From an uncultured Porphyromonadaceae bacterium (GTDB lineage Bacteria > Bacteroidota > Bacteroidia > Bacteroidales > Muribaculaceae): DNA of 64,000 nucleotides. The notes beneath the pieces are model-generated. The model made no database searches. It had not been told where the DNA came from and saw nothing but the letters and a program-made list of their open reading frames with translations. Each line of letters begins with the position of its first letter. The first letter of the stretch is position 1. Made by a program: the position numbers and the translations under genes. This document shows, piece by piece, positions 7,266-16,514 of this stretch. The DNA lies in NCBI GenBank assembly GCA_937989585.1, contig CALKRW010000052.1, forward strand, positions 68,850 through 132,849. Direction: 5' to 3'.

Positions 7266-10200
7266 TCAGGCTTTCTGCTTCTCCATCATTTTTGCTTCTT
7301 TGTCGAGGCGCTTGTAGAGTTTGCGGCGCTGGCGCTTGAGGCCTTTGCGGGCGAACACGCAGTAGAGCACGGGGACGAAGAGCAGTGTCAGTATTGTCGA
7401 GAAGGTGAGGCCGCCGATGACCGAAACACCCATCGGGCGCCACATCTCGGCACCCTGTCCGGTACCTACGGCCATGGGCACCATACCCAGGATGGTGGTC
7501 AGCGTGGTCATTACCACGGGACGCAGACGCGAGCGGCCGGCGTCAATCACGGCGCGGCGTATCGACAGGCCGCGCTCGCGGTTGAGGGTGATGTAGTCGA
7601 TGAGCACGATACCGTTCTTAACCACGATGCCGATAAGCATGATGGCGCCGATCATCGACATCACGTTCAGCGTATGGCCTGTCAGCCACAGTATCATGAA
7701 GACGCCCGAGAAGGCGAACATCAGCGATGTCATGATGATGCCCGGGTAGGTGTAGCTCTCGAACTGGGCCGCCATCACGATGTACACGAGGATGATGATG
7801 AGGACTGCCAGGGTCAGCAGGTCGCCGAAGGATTCCTGCTGGTCCTCGAACGTGCCGGCTATGCTTACCGAGACGCCCTGGGGCAGGTCCATCCTGTCGA
7901 TTTCGGCCTCGGTTGCGGTGACGACGTCACTCATGGGCACGCCCTGGACCACGGTCGACACGGTGATGATGCGCTCGCGGTCCTTGCGTTCGATCGTAGG
8001 CGGCGAGAATCGCTCGACAACGGTGCCGACGTCGCGTAGGCGCACGCTCTGTCCGGTCGGGCTGTAGATTAGGATGTTCTCGATGTCGGCTATGGTCTGG
8101 CGGTAGTTCGGGTCGTACATCACCTTGATGTCATACTCCTCGCCGTCCTCGCGGAAGCGCGAGGCGAGGGCGCCGTTGATGCGGTTGCGCACATAGGTGG
8201 CGGCGGTCTGAAGGTTGAGTCCGTAGATGGCGAGTTTCTCGCGGTCGAAGTCAATCTGGTATTCGGGTTGGTAGTCCGAGCGCGATATCATGACGTCTGC
8301 GGTGCCGTGTATGCCTTCGAGAACGGTCTTCAGACGCTGGGCGACCGAGTCGGTCTCGGTGAAGTCGTAGCCGTAGATTTCGAAATCGATGGTGGCCTGG
8401 CCGCCCATCGAGCCGCCTCGGCGTCCGCCCACGTTTACCTGGGCCTTCTTGTACTCGGGATACTGCAGGAGGTCCTTACGCATCAGCGCGGCGATTTCGG
8501 TCACCGAACGCTCGCGGTCACCGGGGTCGACGAGTTTGATGTTCATCGACACGATGTGCGGGCCGTTGTCGCTCAGCGAGGCGAAGGTGTTGTCCGACGA
8601 TGCCTGGCCGGTGGTGTAGTTGATGGTCTGCATCTCGGGATATTTCTCCTGCCACTCTTTCACGAGCCGGTCGGTGACTTCGCGGGCTACCTCCACGCGT
8701 GTTCCGATGGGAAGTTCGAGGCTGACTCCGAGACGTCCGTCATCGGCTGTGGGGAAGAACTCGGTGCCGACGTCCTTCATCAGGAAGATTGAGCCGACGA
8801 ATGTGGCGAGACAGAGGATGATGGTGATTATCTTGTGTCCCACGACCCAGCGGAGAAGTCCGGCATAGCCGTTGTCAAATGCGTCGAGGCCTTTCTCGAT
8901 GGGCTTGAAGAACAGGTTGTACAGTTTGGAGTGGTGGGTCTGGCGGCGAAGCAGTTGCGAGCAGAGCATAGGGGTGAGGCTCAGGGCGCAGGTGGTGGAG
9001 ATGATCATCATGATGGTCACCATCCAGCCCAGCTGGCGGAAGAGGACGCCGGTCATGCCAGTGACGAGGGTCAGCGGGAAGAACACCGCGATAAGGGTCA
9101 GCGTGGAGGCGATTACCGAGATTGCCACCTCGTTGGTACCGTGCACGGCCGCCTGTTTCGGGTCGGACCCTCGCTCGATGTGCGTCGTCACGTTCTCCAG
9201 CACCACAATAGCGTCATCCACAACCATACCGATCGATATGGACAGCGCGGACAGCGACACGATGTTCAGCGAGTCGCCCGAGATGGCCAGATAGATGAAC
9301 GATGCGATCAGCGAGATAGGTATTGTGATACAGATGATGAGCGTCGCGCGCCAGCGGCCGAGGAACACGAACACCACGATTACCACGAAGAGCAGCGCGT
9401 AGAGCACGGTCTCGACCAGCGAGTCGATGGTGTTGCGGATGTTGTCGGAGGTGTCGACGATCATGCCCAGTTTCACGTCTGACGGCAGGCGCTTCTGCAG
9501 GTCGGGAAGCATCTCGAGCACCTTGTCGGAGATTTCCACCGAGTTGGCGCCTGACTGCTTCTGCACGACTATCATCGCTCCCTTGCGGCCGTTGTTGTAT
9601 GTCTCCTGGGCGCGTTCCTCCACCGAGTCGTCTATCGTGGCGACGTCCGACAGGTATATGTTGCGTCCGTCACGCGAGCCGACCACGATGTTCTTCATCT
9701 GGTCCGACGAGGTGAACTCGCCCTGCACGCGCAGCGAGTAGGTGTCGTTGCCGATGTCGAACGAGCCGCCGGGTATGTTGCGGTTCTCGGCGGCGACAAC
9801 GGCCTGGATGTTCTCGATTGTCAGGTTGTATGCCTCGAGGCGCGCGGGGTCGACATATATGTGGATTTCGCGCTTTGGTGCGCCGGATATCGACACGGAG
9901 CCTACGCCCGGCACGCGGGCGAGGGGATTGGTGACCGACTCCTCGAGAATCTTGTATAGGCCGGGCATCGACTCTTCGGCCTGGACCGAGAGCAGCATGA
10001 TGGGAATCATGTCGGTCGAGAACTTGAAGATGATGGGGTTCTCGGCATCGTCGGGCATTGACGATGCCACCATGTCGAGTTTGTCGCGCACGTCGTTGGT
10101 TATGACGTCAATGTCGTTGCCGTACTCGAACTCGAGGGTGATTACCGAGATGTTCTCGCGCGAGCGCGATGTGATGTGCTTCAGGTTCTCGACGGAGTTG

Positions 10201-10412
10201 AGGACGTTCTCCAGCGGTCGGGTCACGTTCTGCTCTATATCTTGGGCCGAGGCGCCCTGGTATGTTGTCATCACCATGATGGTGTTTGTCTCGATGTCGG
10301 GATACAGGTCGATGGGGAGTTTGCTCAGCGAGAAGAGGCCCATGATCAGCACCGCCACGAAACAGAGGGTGGTCATAATCGGTCGTTTGACCGCACTGGC
10401 GTATAGACTCAT
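7266..10412 (-). CDS. RND efflux pump, AcrB/MexB-like inner-membrane transporter
   Basis: Proton-driven resistance-nodulation-division pump, 1,048 residues, the usual length for the hydrophobe/amphiphile branch. It opens with MSLYASAVKRPIMTTLCFVAV (first membrane helix, Arg/Lys-Pro motif). TM4 holds the proton-relay pair in GMVVDDAIVVLEN, and TM10 the matching lysine in GIVVKNGIVLID. Two large periplasmic loops contain the porter regions. The C-terminal tail is basic (KGLKRQRRKLYKRLDKEAK). It is translated after the fusion-protein gene with a 33-bp gap. Substrates cannot be read from the sequence; bile salts, dyes and drugs are usual for the family. Confidence 0.95.
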   Translation of the reverse strand: MSLYASAVKRPIMTTLCFVAVLIMGLFSLSKLPIDLYPDIETNTIMVMTTYQGASAQDIEQNVTRPLENVLNSVENLKHITSRSRENISVITLEFEYGNDIDVITNDVRDKLDMVASSMPDDAENPIIFKFSTDMIPIMLLSVQAEESMPGLYKILEESVTNPLARVPGVGSVSISGAPKREIHIYVDPARLEAYNLTIENIQAVVAAENRNIPGGSFDIGNDTYSLRVQGEFTSSDQMKNIVVGSRDGRNIYLSDVATIDDSVEERAQETYNNGRKGAMIVVQKQSGANSVEISDKVLEMLPDLQKRLPSDVKLGMIVDTSDNIRNTIDSLVETVLYALLFVVIVVFVFLGRWRATLIICITIPISLIASFIYLAISGDSLNIVSLSALSISIGMVVDDAIVVLENVTTHIERGSDPKQAAVHGTNEVAISVIASTLTLIAVFFPLTLVTGMTGVLFRQLGWMVTIMMIISTTCALSLTPMLCSQLLRRQTHHSKLYNLFFKPIEKGLDAFDNGYAGLLRWVVGHKIITIILCLATFVGSIFLMKDVGTEFFPTADDGRLGVSLELPIGTRVEVAREVTDRLVKEWQEKYPEMQTINYTTGQASSDNTFASLSDNGPHIVSMNIKLVDPGDRERSVTEIAALMRKDLLQYPEYKKAQVNVGGRRGGSMGGQATIDFEIYGYDFTETDSVAQRLKTVLEGIHGTADVMISRSDYQPEYQIDFDREKLAIYGLNLQTAATYVRNRINGALASRFREDGEEYDIKVMYDPNYRQTIADIENILIYSPTGQSVRLRDVGTVVERFSPPTIERKDRERIITVSTVVQGVPMSDVVTATEAEIDRMDLPQGVSVSIAGTFEDQQESFGDLLTLAVLIIILVYIVMAAQFESYTYPGIIMTSLMFAFSGVFMILWLTGHTLNVMSMIGAIMLIGIVVKNGIVLIDYITLNRERGLSIRRAVIDAGRSRLRPVVMTTLTTILGMVPMAVGTGQGAEMWRPMGVSVIGGLTFSTILTLLFVPVLYCVFARKGLKRQRRKLYKRLDKEAKMMEKQKA

Positions 10413-10445
10413 ATATTTGAGTTGAGGGAGGTTGGAGACTGAGGT

Positions 10446-11474
10446 TTATTTCGAGGCTTTGAGACGTGCCTTGCCGCCGTTCACCAGACGCGACTGGCCG
10501 GTGATGACCACGGTGTCGCCGTCTTCAACACCGGAGAGAAGTTCGTACGACTCGCCCAGGCGCTGGCCGAGTTCCACGAGTTTGAACTCTACGGTGCCGT
10601 TGGAGAACACATAGACGTAACGGTTGCCCGAGCCTGTCTGCTTGACTACGGCGCGGTCGGGGACAACGACGCGCTCGGCTGTGCCCTGTACCATGTTCAC
10701 GCGGGCGAACATGCCTGGGAAGAATTTCTCGCCGGGATTGGGGACGATGACCTCGGCCTGGAAGGTTCGGGTCGACGGGTCGACGTTGGGATAAACGCGC
10801 GAGATTTTGCCCTCGAAGGTCTCGCCGGGGAATGCGTCGAAGGTGACGCTCACGGGGGTTCCGGCGCTGACGAGTGCGCGGTCGTTCTCGGTGATGTTGA
10901 TGACGAGTTTGACGTTAGGTGTTATCTGGCCCACGGTGAGGATGGGCTGTGAGCCTGTCATGTCGCCGGGGTCCTGGTTGCGTGCGGTCACCACACCCGA
11001 GATGGGCGAGCGGAGCACGGTGTTCTCCATCACGTTGCGGTACTGCTGGCGCTGGGCGTCGAGTTGGGCCTTGAGGGCGTCGACCTGTGCCTGTGTGCCC
11101 GAGCCGATGTTCAGCAACTGGACGGCGCGGTTGTACTGGCGCTCGATTTCGTCGAGGTTCACCTTCAGCGATGCCGCCGTGGTGTTGTCGAGGGTGACGA
11201 GCACCTGGCCGCGCGAGACGTGGTCGCCGACGTCCACCGTTATGGTCTTGATGCGGTTGGGCGAGTTGGGCGAGATGTTGTTGGTGTTGAAGGCCTCGAC
11301 CGTGGCCGTGTAGTTCTTGTTCTGGTCGACGGTCTGCCGCGAGGCTGTCGAGACCTCGATTACGGCGATTTCATCCTCGGGGTTGGCTGTCGCGGCTTTG
11401 TCCTCTTTTTTCTGGCATGAGGTGGCAAGTATCATGGCCGAGGCCGCGAGTGTCATTATGGCATATTTCTTCAT
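10446..11474 (-). CDS. RND efflux periplasmic adaptor (membrane fusion protein)
   Basis: Periplasmic adaptor linking the RND pump to the outer-membrane channel. 342 residues; lipoprotein signal with lipobox ATSC (Cys20), so it is anchored in the inner membrane. Domain order is typical: first lipoyl half (ITVDVGDHVSRGQVLVTLDN), alpha-hairpin (about 100-150), second lipoyl half (VLRSPISGVVTARNQDPGD), beta-barrel (VKLVINITENDRALVSAGTP) and membrane-proximal domain near the C-terminus. Middle gene of the efflux operon. Length and order match AcrA-type adaptors. Confidence 0.94.
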   Translation of the reverse strand: MKKYAIMTLAASAMILATSCQKKEDKAATANPEDEIAVIEVSTASRQTVDQNKNYTATVEAFNTNNISPNSPNRIKTITVDVGDHVSRGQVLVTLDNTTAASLKVNLDEIERQYNRAVQLLNIGSGTQAQVDALKAQLDAQRQQYRNVMENTVLRSPISGVVTARNQDPGDMTGSQPILTVGQITPNVKLVINITENDRALVSAGTPVSVTFDAFPGETFEGKISRVYPNVDPSTRTFQAEVIVPNPGEKFFPGMFARVNMVQGTAERVVVPDRAVVKQTGSGNRYVYVFSNGTVEFKLVELGQRLGESYELLSGVEDGDTVVITGQSRLVNGGKARLKASK

Positions 11475-11542
11475 CGCTGTGGTGCGTGGATTGGTTTTGT
11501 ATGTTTTTTATGAAATGTGATTTCTTCCGGTGGACGGGATGA

Positions 11543-13030
11543 TTATTTCGTGCCGGTGTCGGCGGTGCCGAGCAGGAGTTCGAGGTCGTTGGTGGCCACG
11601 AGATAGTTGTAGATGGCCTGGAAGTAGGTCAGGCGGCTCTGGGTCAGGGCGAGTTCCGAGTCACGCAGGTTCAGGTAGGAGGCGGCGCCTATGTCGAAAC
11701 TCTGCGACATGATGTTGTAGGCGCGGTCGGCCTGCTTCACGCTCTCGGCGCACGATGCAATCTGTCGCACGTTCAGGTGTATGTTGTCGACGGCGAGTTT
11801 GGCCTGCATCGACACGTTGTGTTCGATGTTCTCGCGCTGCAGCATGTTTTCGGTGGCCTGTATCTGGGCCATCTTGATGTTGTTGTGGCGGCGTCCTCCG
11901 GTGAACAGGGGAATCGACAGGTTCAGCCCCACGACCGAGTAGGGGTTCCATCTGAAGTTCTTGAAGGGCGAGCCGTCGGACGATGATGTCCAGTTGTAAC
12001 TTGCCGTCAGGGCGAGGGTGGGGTACCATGCCATCTTGTTGACGCGGACGGCCTGGTCGAGGGTGTTCTGCGCGAGTGTGTTCTGGATGAGTTGCGTATT
12101 CTGCGAGTAGTCGGTGGGAAGCGCCATGACGTCGTCGTACATGGTTTTCTCGTATGCCGAGAGTTCGCCGACGAACTCATAGTCTAACCTGGCGTCGACG
12201 CCCATCAGCAGCATCAGCTGCAGTCGTGCCTGGCGTATCGCGATGTCGGCCTGCAGCAACTGTGGCTCGACGTTCTTCATGGCCACCGAGGTGCGCAGCA
12301 CGTCGTATTCCGAGGCGTCGCCGGCGGCGAAGCGCTTGCTGTAGATGTCATAGGTCAGGGCGGCCATGTCGTACGACTCCTGGATTACTTTCTTCGAGTC
12401 TTTGGCCAGCAGAAGCGTGTAGTATGCCTTCTTGACCTGGGCGATGAGGTCGAGGCGCGAGGCGCGGGCCTGCTCGACGGCCTGCAGTATCTGCGCGTCG
12501 CTGAGTTTCATCGACGCCCACAACTGGGGTGCCACGAGAGGCATCGAGGCCGAGAAGCCCATCTGAAACGAGTTGTCCAGACCCATCTTGATGCCGCGCT
12601 GGCCGGCTTTGGCTGCCGGGGTTTCGGGAGTCGTATCGCCGCTGTCGCCTGGGGTGTCCGATCCGCTGTCGCCCGACCCGCTGTTGTTGCCGCCCATGCC
12701 GCCGAAGCCCGACATGTTCATGTAGGCAACCTGCTTGGCGAGCATGCGGTTGTACTGTCCGCCGAAACTTATCTGGGGAAGAAGTTCGGCCAGAGCGTTT
12801 TTCTTGGAATAGTCGACACGGGTGATTTCCATGTCGGCGACTTTCACGGTGGGGCTTACGCTCAGCGCGATGCGCAGGCAGTCGTCGAGTGTCAGTGGCA
12901 CCCCGTACGAATAGACTGCCTCCTTGGGTGATGCGCCGGCATCCGCGATACTGTCCGCCGCGGATGGCGTAGCCGTTCCGCAGAATACTGCGGAGAGGGC
13001 GAAGGAGAGAATAAAATGTCGTAAGTTCAT
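11543..13030 (-). CDS. TolC-family outer-membrane efflux channel
   Basis: Outer-membrane factor of the tripartite pump, 495 residues. The N-terminal signal is MNLRHFILSFALSAVFCGTATPSAA. Two OEP repeats of long coiled helices are visible (starting near LTLDDCLRIALSVSPTVKVADM and again in the C-terminal half, NLRDSELALTQSRLTYFQAI). A Gly/Ser/Asp/Pro-rich low-complexity insertion (about residues 105-140) interrupts the first repeat; it is probably an extracellular or equatorial loop and is longer than in standard TolC. First gene of the operon, read from a promoter near 13,110. Confidence 0.92.
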   Translation of the reverse strand: MNLRHFILSFALSAVFCGTATPSAADSIADAGASPKEAVYSYGVPLTLDDCLRIALSVSPTVKVADMEITRVDYSKKNALAELLPQISFGGQYNRMLAKQVAYMNMSGFGGMGGNNSGSGDSGSDTPGDSGDTTPETPAAKAGQRGIKMGLDNSFQMGFSASMPLVAPQLWASMKLSDAQILQAVEQARASRLDLIAQVKKAYYTLLLAKDSKKVIQESYDMAALTYDIYSKRFAAGDASEYDVLRTSVAMKNVEPQLLQADIAIRQARLQLMLLMGVDARLDYEFVGELSAYEKTMYDDVMALPTDYSQNTQLIQNTLAQNTLDQAVRVNKMAWYPTLALTASYNWTSSSDGSPFKNFRWNPYSVVGLNLSIPLFTGGRRHNNIKMAQIQATENMLQRENIEHNVSMQAKLAVDNIHLNVRQIASCAESVKQADRAYNIMSQSFDIGAASYLNLRDSELALTQSRLTYFQAIYNYLVATNDLELLLGTADTGTK

Positions 13031-13109
13031 AACTTTATTTTACCGAAAGATTGGTCTGTTTGGACAGCCTGTGTGTGATGATTAGGCCGTGTTCCCACTT
13101 TTTCGGGTG

Positions 13110-13117
13110 CAAAGTTA
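13110..13117 (-). promoter_or_regulatory. -7 box upstream of the RND operon
   Basis: TAACTTTG on the minus strand matches TAnnTTTG, 80 bp upstream of the TolC-like start. No convincing TTTG -33 element was found at 19-21 bp; a TTTC lies 23 bp away. Confidence 0.42.
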
Positions 13118-13204
13118 TTACTTAATATATTAATAGATGTGAAAGGCTGAAATTATTTCCCGTTTTGGCCAATAATTGCGAAAAACGTTCCACTTTTTAC
13201 CATT

Positions 13205-14521
13205 TCAGTCGCGGCGGAATATGTCGCGGGTGTAGACTTTCTCGCGAACGTCGTCGAGAACGGTGTCGTAGCGGTTGGCTATGATGGCCTGGCACTGGCG
13301 TTTGAATTCAGCGAGGTCGTTCACCACCGGACTGCCGAAGAACGTGCTGCCTTCTGCCAGAGTAGGCTCGTAGACGATGACGCGTGCCCCTTTGGCCTTT
13401 ATGCGCTTCATAACCCCCTGTATGGACGACTGCCGGAAGTTGTCGGAGTTCGACTTCATGGTCAGGCGGTACACGCCTATCACGCAGTCGCCCTCGGGAG
13501 CCGTGCCGTAGGTGTTCGATTTGTAGTAGTCGTAGTACCCGGCCATGCGGAGCACCTGGTCGGCGATGAAGTCCTTGCGCGTGCGGTTGCTCTCGACAAT
13601 CGCCGACATCATGTTCTGCGGGACGTCGGCGTAGTTTGCCAGCAGTTGCTTCGAGTCCTTCGGCAGGCAGTAGCCGCCGTATCCGAACGAGGGGTTGTTG
13701 TAGTGCTTGCCGATGCGCGGGTCAAGGCCGATGCCGTCGATGATGGCCTTGGAGTCGAGGCCCTTCACCTCGGCATAGGTGTCGAGTTCGTTGAAGTAAC
13801 TGACGCGGAGGGCCAGATAGGTGTTGGCGAAAAGTTTCACGGCCTCGGCCTCCTTGATGCCCATGTATAGCACGGGGATGTCTTCCTTGATGGCCCCCTG
13901 GCTGAGCAGACCGGCGAAAATGTGGGCGCCCTCGTTGAGAAGGTCGATATCGGTCAGGGCGAGTATCGCCTCGTTCTCTTCCCGGCACTCGGGGCGGTCG
14001 ATGAGTTTGGGTATACCGGCAATGATGCGCGAGGGATACAGGTTGTCGTACAGGGCCTTGCTCTCGCGCAGAAATTCGGGGAAAAACAGCAGGTTGAGCC
14101 TTTTTGTTCCCTTAGCCTGATATTTCTGATACAGCGAGCGGCAGTATCCTACGGGAATCGTGGACTTTATCACCATCACGGCGTCCGGATTGACCTCGAG
14201 CACCAGGTCGATGACATCCTCGATGCAGTGGGTGTCGAAATAGTTGCGCACCGGGTCATAGTTGGTTGGAGCCGCTATCACCACGAAGTCGGCGTTGCGG
14301 TATGCTTCGGCGCCGTCGAGTGTCGCGAGGAGGTCAAGTTCCTTCTCGGCGAAATATTTCTCGATATACTCGTCCTGAATAGGCGAGCGGCGGCTGTTGA
14401 TCAACTCCACCTTCTCCGGCACGATGTCGACCGCAGTCACATGATTGTGTTTCGCGAGGAGCGTGGCGATACTCAGACCCACATACCCCGTACCCGCAAT
14501 AGCGATATTATACTGATTCAT
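13205..14521 (-). CDS. ugd: UDP-glucose 6-dehydrogenase (nucleotide-sugar dehydrogenase)
   Basis: NAD-dependent oxidation of UDP-glucose to UDP-glucuronate for surface polysaccharides. 438 residues. The N-terminal Rossmann motif is IAGTGYVGLSIA (8-19), the central-domain signature FFPEFLRESKA lies near 146-156, and the catalytic cysteine is Cys285 in GGYCLPKDS. The C-terminal UDP-binding domain is complete. The start at 14,521 is chosen because it begins directly before the Rossmann strand; nine extra upstream residues add nothing. It stands alone, without other polysaccharide genes. Substrate could be another nucleotide sugar, but this compact subtype with YYDYYKSNTYG is usually Ugd. Confidence 0.88.
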   Translation of the reverse strand: MNQYNIAIAGTGYVGLSIATLLAKHNHVTAVDIVPEKVELINSRRSPIQDEYIEKYFAEKELDLLATLDGAEAYRNADFVVIAAPTNYDPVRNYFDTHCIEDVIDLVLEVNPDAVMVIKSTIPVGYCRSLYQKYQAKGTKRLNLLFFPEFLRESKALYDNLYPSRIIAGIPKLIDRPECREENEAILALTDIDLLNEGAHIFAGLLSQGAIKEDIPVLYMGIKEAEAVKLFANTYLALRVSYFNELDTYAEVKGLDSKAIIDGIGLDPRIGKHYNNPSFGYGGYCLPKDSKQLLANYADVPQNMMSAIVESNRTRKDFIADQVLRMAGYYDYYKSNTYGTAPEGDCVIGVYRLTMKSNSDNFRQSSIQGVMKRIKAKGARVIVYEPTLAEGSTFFGSPVVNDLAEFKRQCQAIIANRYDTVLDDVREKVYTRDIFRRD

Positions 14522-14607
14522 AAACAAACCTGTTAAATTCAAAACCAAGAACTCATTCGCAGAAACAACCCGCCCGTTCCAAAAACAACTCGGTCATTTC
14601 CGCCAAA

Positions 14608-14638
14608 CAAAATTAGAAAAACACCCCGACAATTCCAA
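14608..14638 (-). promoter_or_regulatory. Promoter of the UDP-glucose dehydrogenase gene
   Basis: Minus-strand TTTG (14638-14635), 19-bp spacer, TAATTTTG (14615-14608): both boxes match the Bacteroidetes consensus. The leader is about 80 nt. Confidence 0.65.
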
Positions 14639-14654
14639 ATTCCATCCTGTAGGG

Positions 14655-14671
14655 ACATCGCTTTGCGATGT
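14655..14671. repeat. Short perfect hairpin in the 14.5-14.8 kb intergenic stretch
   Basis: ACATCGC TTT GCGATGT forms a 7-bp stem with a 3-nt loop, preceded by TGTAGGG. It looks like a small dispersed hairpin element rather than a terminator, having no T-tract. Apart from this and the promoter, the roughly 300 bp between the dehydrogenase start and 14,824 show nothing coding. Confidence 0.4.
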
Positions 14672-14823
14672 AAAACCTCGAGATAAAAACCCAAGAATCA
14701 ACAATCACCTATAGCAAATAACCTTCAACACATTGATATCCAAAATAAAAAAAGGTTCAAAATCCAAAAGACTTGAAAAATTATTGTAAATTGGTAATCC
14801 ATTTAATAACAGGAGACAAGATT

Positions 14824-14995
14824 ATGGCACGACCAATTGCCGAGACTCCTAATACTGACTGGCGAAGACGCTGTGCGTTTTGAGAAACTCAGAATGGAAG
14901 TAAAAAGCCTCAGTAAGGAGCAACGCGCCGAAAACTCACGAAAATTCAAAGAGGCAGTCAAGAAAGCCAAGGAATACATCACGATCTGTCTGTAG
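14824..14995 (+). pseudogene. Frameshifted small protein of a toxin-antitoxin-like pair (MARPI family)
   Basis: The reading frame starts MARPIAETP, then one extra A at about 14,852 shifts it into a stop at 14,881. Removing that base restores P-I-L-T-G-E-D-A-V-R-F-E-K-L and an open frame to the TAG at 14,993-14,995, about 56 residues, Lys/Glu-rich. Small proteins starting MARPI.ETP.L.G.DA.RF are common in Bacteroidales beside toxin-antitoxin-type genes; that is my recollection of the family. The single-base insertion makes this a recent pseudogene, or a sequencing error, but the gene right after it is also broken. Confidence 0.7.
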
Positions 14996-14998
14996 GAG

Positions 14999-15187
14999 AT
15001 GAAATTAACCTCATTGGATGAACTGAAAGACCGTCATCTCGGCAAAATCGGAACGCCTGATCGTGACGCATGCGAAGCCGAAGTAAAGGAGGCCATACAA
15101 AGTTACCATATTTGAGAGGCTATAAAAGCCAACAAGTAATGCAATATGACCAAGGGCCAGTTGGCATAACTTATCGTTTTTAGATAG
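14999..15187 (+). pseudogene. Decayed XRE/HigA-like antitoxin remnant
   Basis: An ATG opens 38 codons, MKLTSLDELKDRHLGKIGTP..., ending at TGA 15,113. The same frame continues past three stops: EAIKANK, stop, CNMTKGQLA, stop, LIVF. In intact homologues as I know them this reads GEAIK.AR...MTQ.QLAELI, the start of a helix-turn-helix. The stops at GGA and GAA positions fit G-to-T nonsense changes. The DNA-binding half is therefore lost. Together with the frameshifted neighbour it is a dead antitoxin-type operon. Confidence 0.7.
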
Positions 15188-15214
15188 GCGCGTTGATGAA
15201 TTTTAGAAGGTGAG

Positions 15215-15264
15215 TCTTACGCTTTTTTGAGGAGGGCGCGGGAGAGGGCGCGGCGCAGGGTGTC
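15215..15264 (+). repeat. Direct repeat, copy A (acyltransferase 3' end)
   Basis: 50 bp identical at 47 positions to 16,840-16,889, in the same orientation. It supplies the last codons (L-R-R-A-L-S-R-A-L-L-K-K-A-stop) of the broken kinase frame. The two copies bracket the 1.6-kb patch with the kinase remnant and toxin-antitoxin-like pair. Confidence 0.85.
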
Positions 15265-15693
15265 GGCAACCTGCCGGATATAACGCAGTGCAAGAGCCTC
15301 GGGTAAAGGTCCGCGGGTCTTGACAATATCGTTCAGTGACGCCCCGTCGACATAATCCATGGCGTAATAGGCTGTATTGTTGTCCTCGAAGACATCGGTG
15401 ACACGTACGATTCCTGGATGGGACATGCGACGCAGAGCGCGGGCTTCGTCAATGAACTTCTCCTGGATACGCTGAGTCAACGGTCGCTTTTCCTCGGTCA
15501 TGACGGAAATGGAGCCATCCTAACTACGCATACAGAAATCACGCAGGAAAAGTTCCTTGATGGCGACACGCTCACCTAAGAGAACCTGTTCGGCCTCATA
15601 AGTACAGCCGAAGCCTCCGCTACTGATAAAGCGGATAATTCTGTAAGATCCGCCATGAAGCATCATGCCTGGAGAAAGCACAAAACCGTCCAT
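15217..15693 (-). pseudogene. Truncated Ser/Thr protein kinase with internal stop
   Basis: The frame starts MDGFVLSPGMMLHGGSYRII at 15,693 and has the kinase Gly-rich loop (SSGGFGCTYEAE, 24-35) and the ATP-binding lysine in VAIKE (Lys46). Codon 58 is TAG (15,522-15,520). Downstream, the frame goes on through the N-lobe to about residue 140 (HPGIVRVTDVF, YYAMDYVDGASLNDI, RYIRQVADTL). It then runs straight into a copy of the acyltransferase C-terminus. The catalytic loop (HRD), DFG and the whole C-lobe are missing, so it cannot be an active kinase. The fusion point coincides with the direct repeat, so recombination rather than simple decay removed the C-lobe. Confidence 0.82.
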
Positions 15694-15902
15694 CTAGAAA
15701 CTGACTGATTAAAAAAATGATTGATTTTCATGCAAAGGTATTGCTTCCGTTCTCATTCACAAATTCCTCACTCTAAAAAATAAATTCATAAAATAAGAGA
15801 TGGTTTGATAGCCGAATTTAATCTAAAAGTGATAAAATAAATTTTAGCGAAGACGCTGCCTATAGTGATGTGCCGATATTTTCGAACAAATACAACCGTT
15901 AA

Positions 15903-15934
15903 GTTGTATAATTGAAAATGAATGATTATCTTTG
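15903..15934 (+). promoter_or_regulatory. Promoter of the 15.95-16.8 kb pair
   Basis: GTTG (15,903-15,906), 20-bp spacer, TATCTTTG (15,927-15,934). It overlaps the ATG at 15,922, so translation must begin at the next in-frame ATG, 15,952. Confidence 0.6.
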
Positions 15935-15951
15935 CAGAAAAGAATCATAAT

Positions 15952-16503
15952 ATGGAATTCGATCTGATAACTGAAAATGGCAACCTCTGGGCAGTAAGAT
16001 ATGATAACTGCCTAGACAATGTGCTTGACACTATATTGGGGCAGTGGAATGATGTCACATGGCTTCGTTCATTCTTCAAGCAGAATATTGGAGATTTGGC
16101 AGCATACTTCAAGATAACTGATGTCAATCAGGCTATATATGACACCATCGAGGATAGCGAAAGGTTACAATGTCTTATAATGGACATATCTCCGGATGCA
16201 AATTTAGACCAGATTTTCAGGCCGTTGGAGAATCAGCGAATGACGGAAATGCTTCTTGGTAAAGAAAAAGCAAGACTTAGGAACACGCCCGACCATGCCT
16301 CGTGGCTACGTATCTATGCGATAAAACTAGATCCCGGAATTTATATCATTACGGGAGGTGCCATCAAATTGACCAGAACTATGCAGGAACGAGAGCATAC
16401 ACTTGTTGAACTTGCGAAGATGGAGCGAGTTCGCCGTTATCTGCTTGACAACAATATTGTTGATATGGATTCTTTTCAGGATTATCTTAACGAAATCGGC
16501 TAA
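15952..16503 (+). CDS. Candidate toxin partner of an XRE regulator, unknown fold
   Basis: 183-residue soluble protein of a Bacteroidales family that I know only as hypothetical and usually followed by an XRE gene. It starts MEFDLITENGNLWAVRYDN and has a conserved-looking core SWLRIYAIKLDPGIYIITGGAIKLTRTMQERE (about 123-154), split here as LRIYAIKL and GGAIKLTRTMQ. The pattern of a strand, Gly-Gly and Lys/Arg residues is reminiscent of RelE/HigB-type nucleases but is not a clear match. The XRE gene follows after 11 bp. Composition is more AT-rich than the core genes. Toxin role is inferred from context; a ligand-sensing partner is also possible. Confidence 0.7.
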   Translation: MEFDLITENGNLWAVRYDNCLDNVLDTILGQWNDVTWLRSFFKQNIGDLAAYFKITDVNQAIYDTIEDSERLQCLIMDISPDANLDQIFRPLENQRMTEMLLGKEKARLRNTPDHASWLRIYAIKLDPGIYIITGGAIKLTRTMQEREHTLVELAKMERVRRYLLDNNIVDMDSFQDYLNEIG

Positions 16504-16514
16504 AGAACACGACT

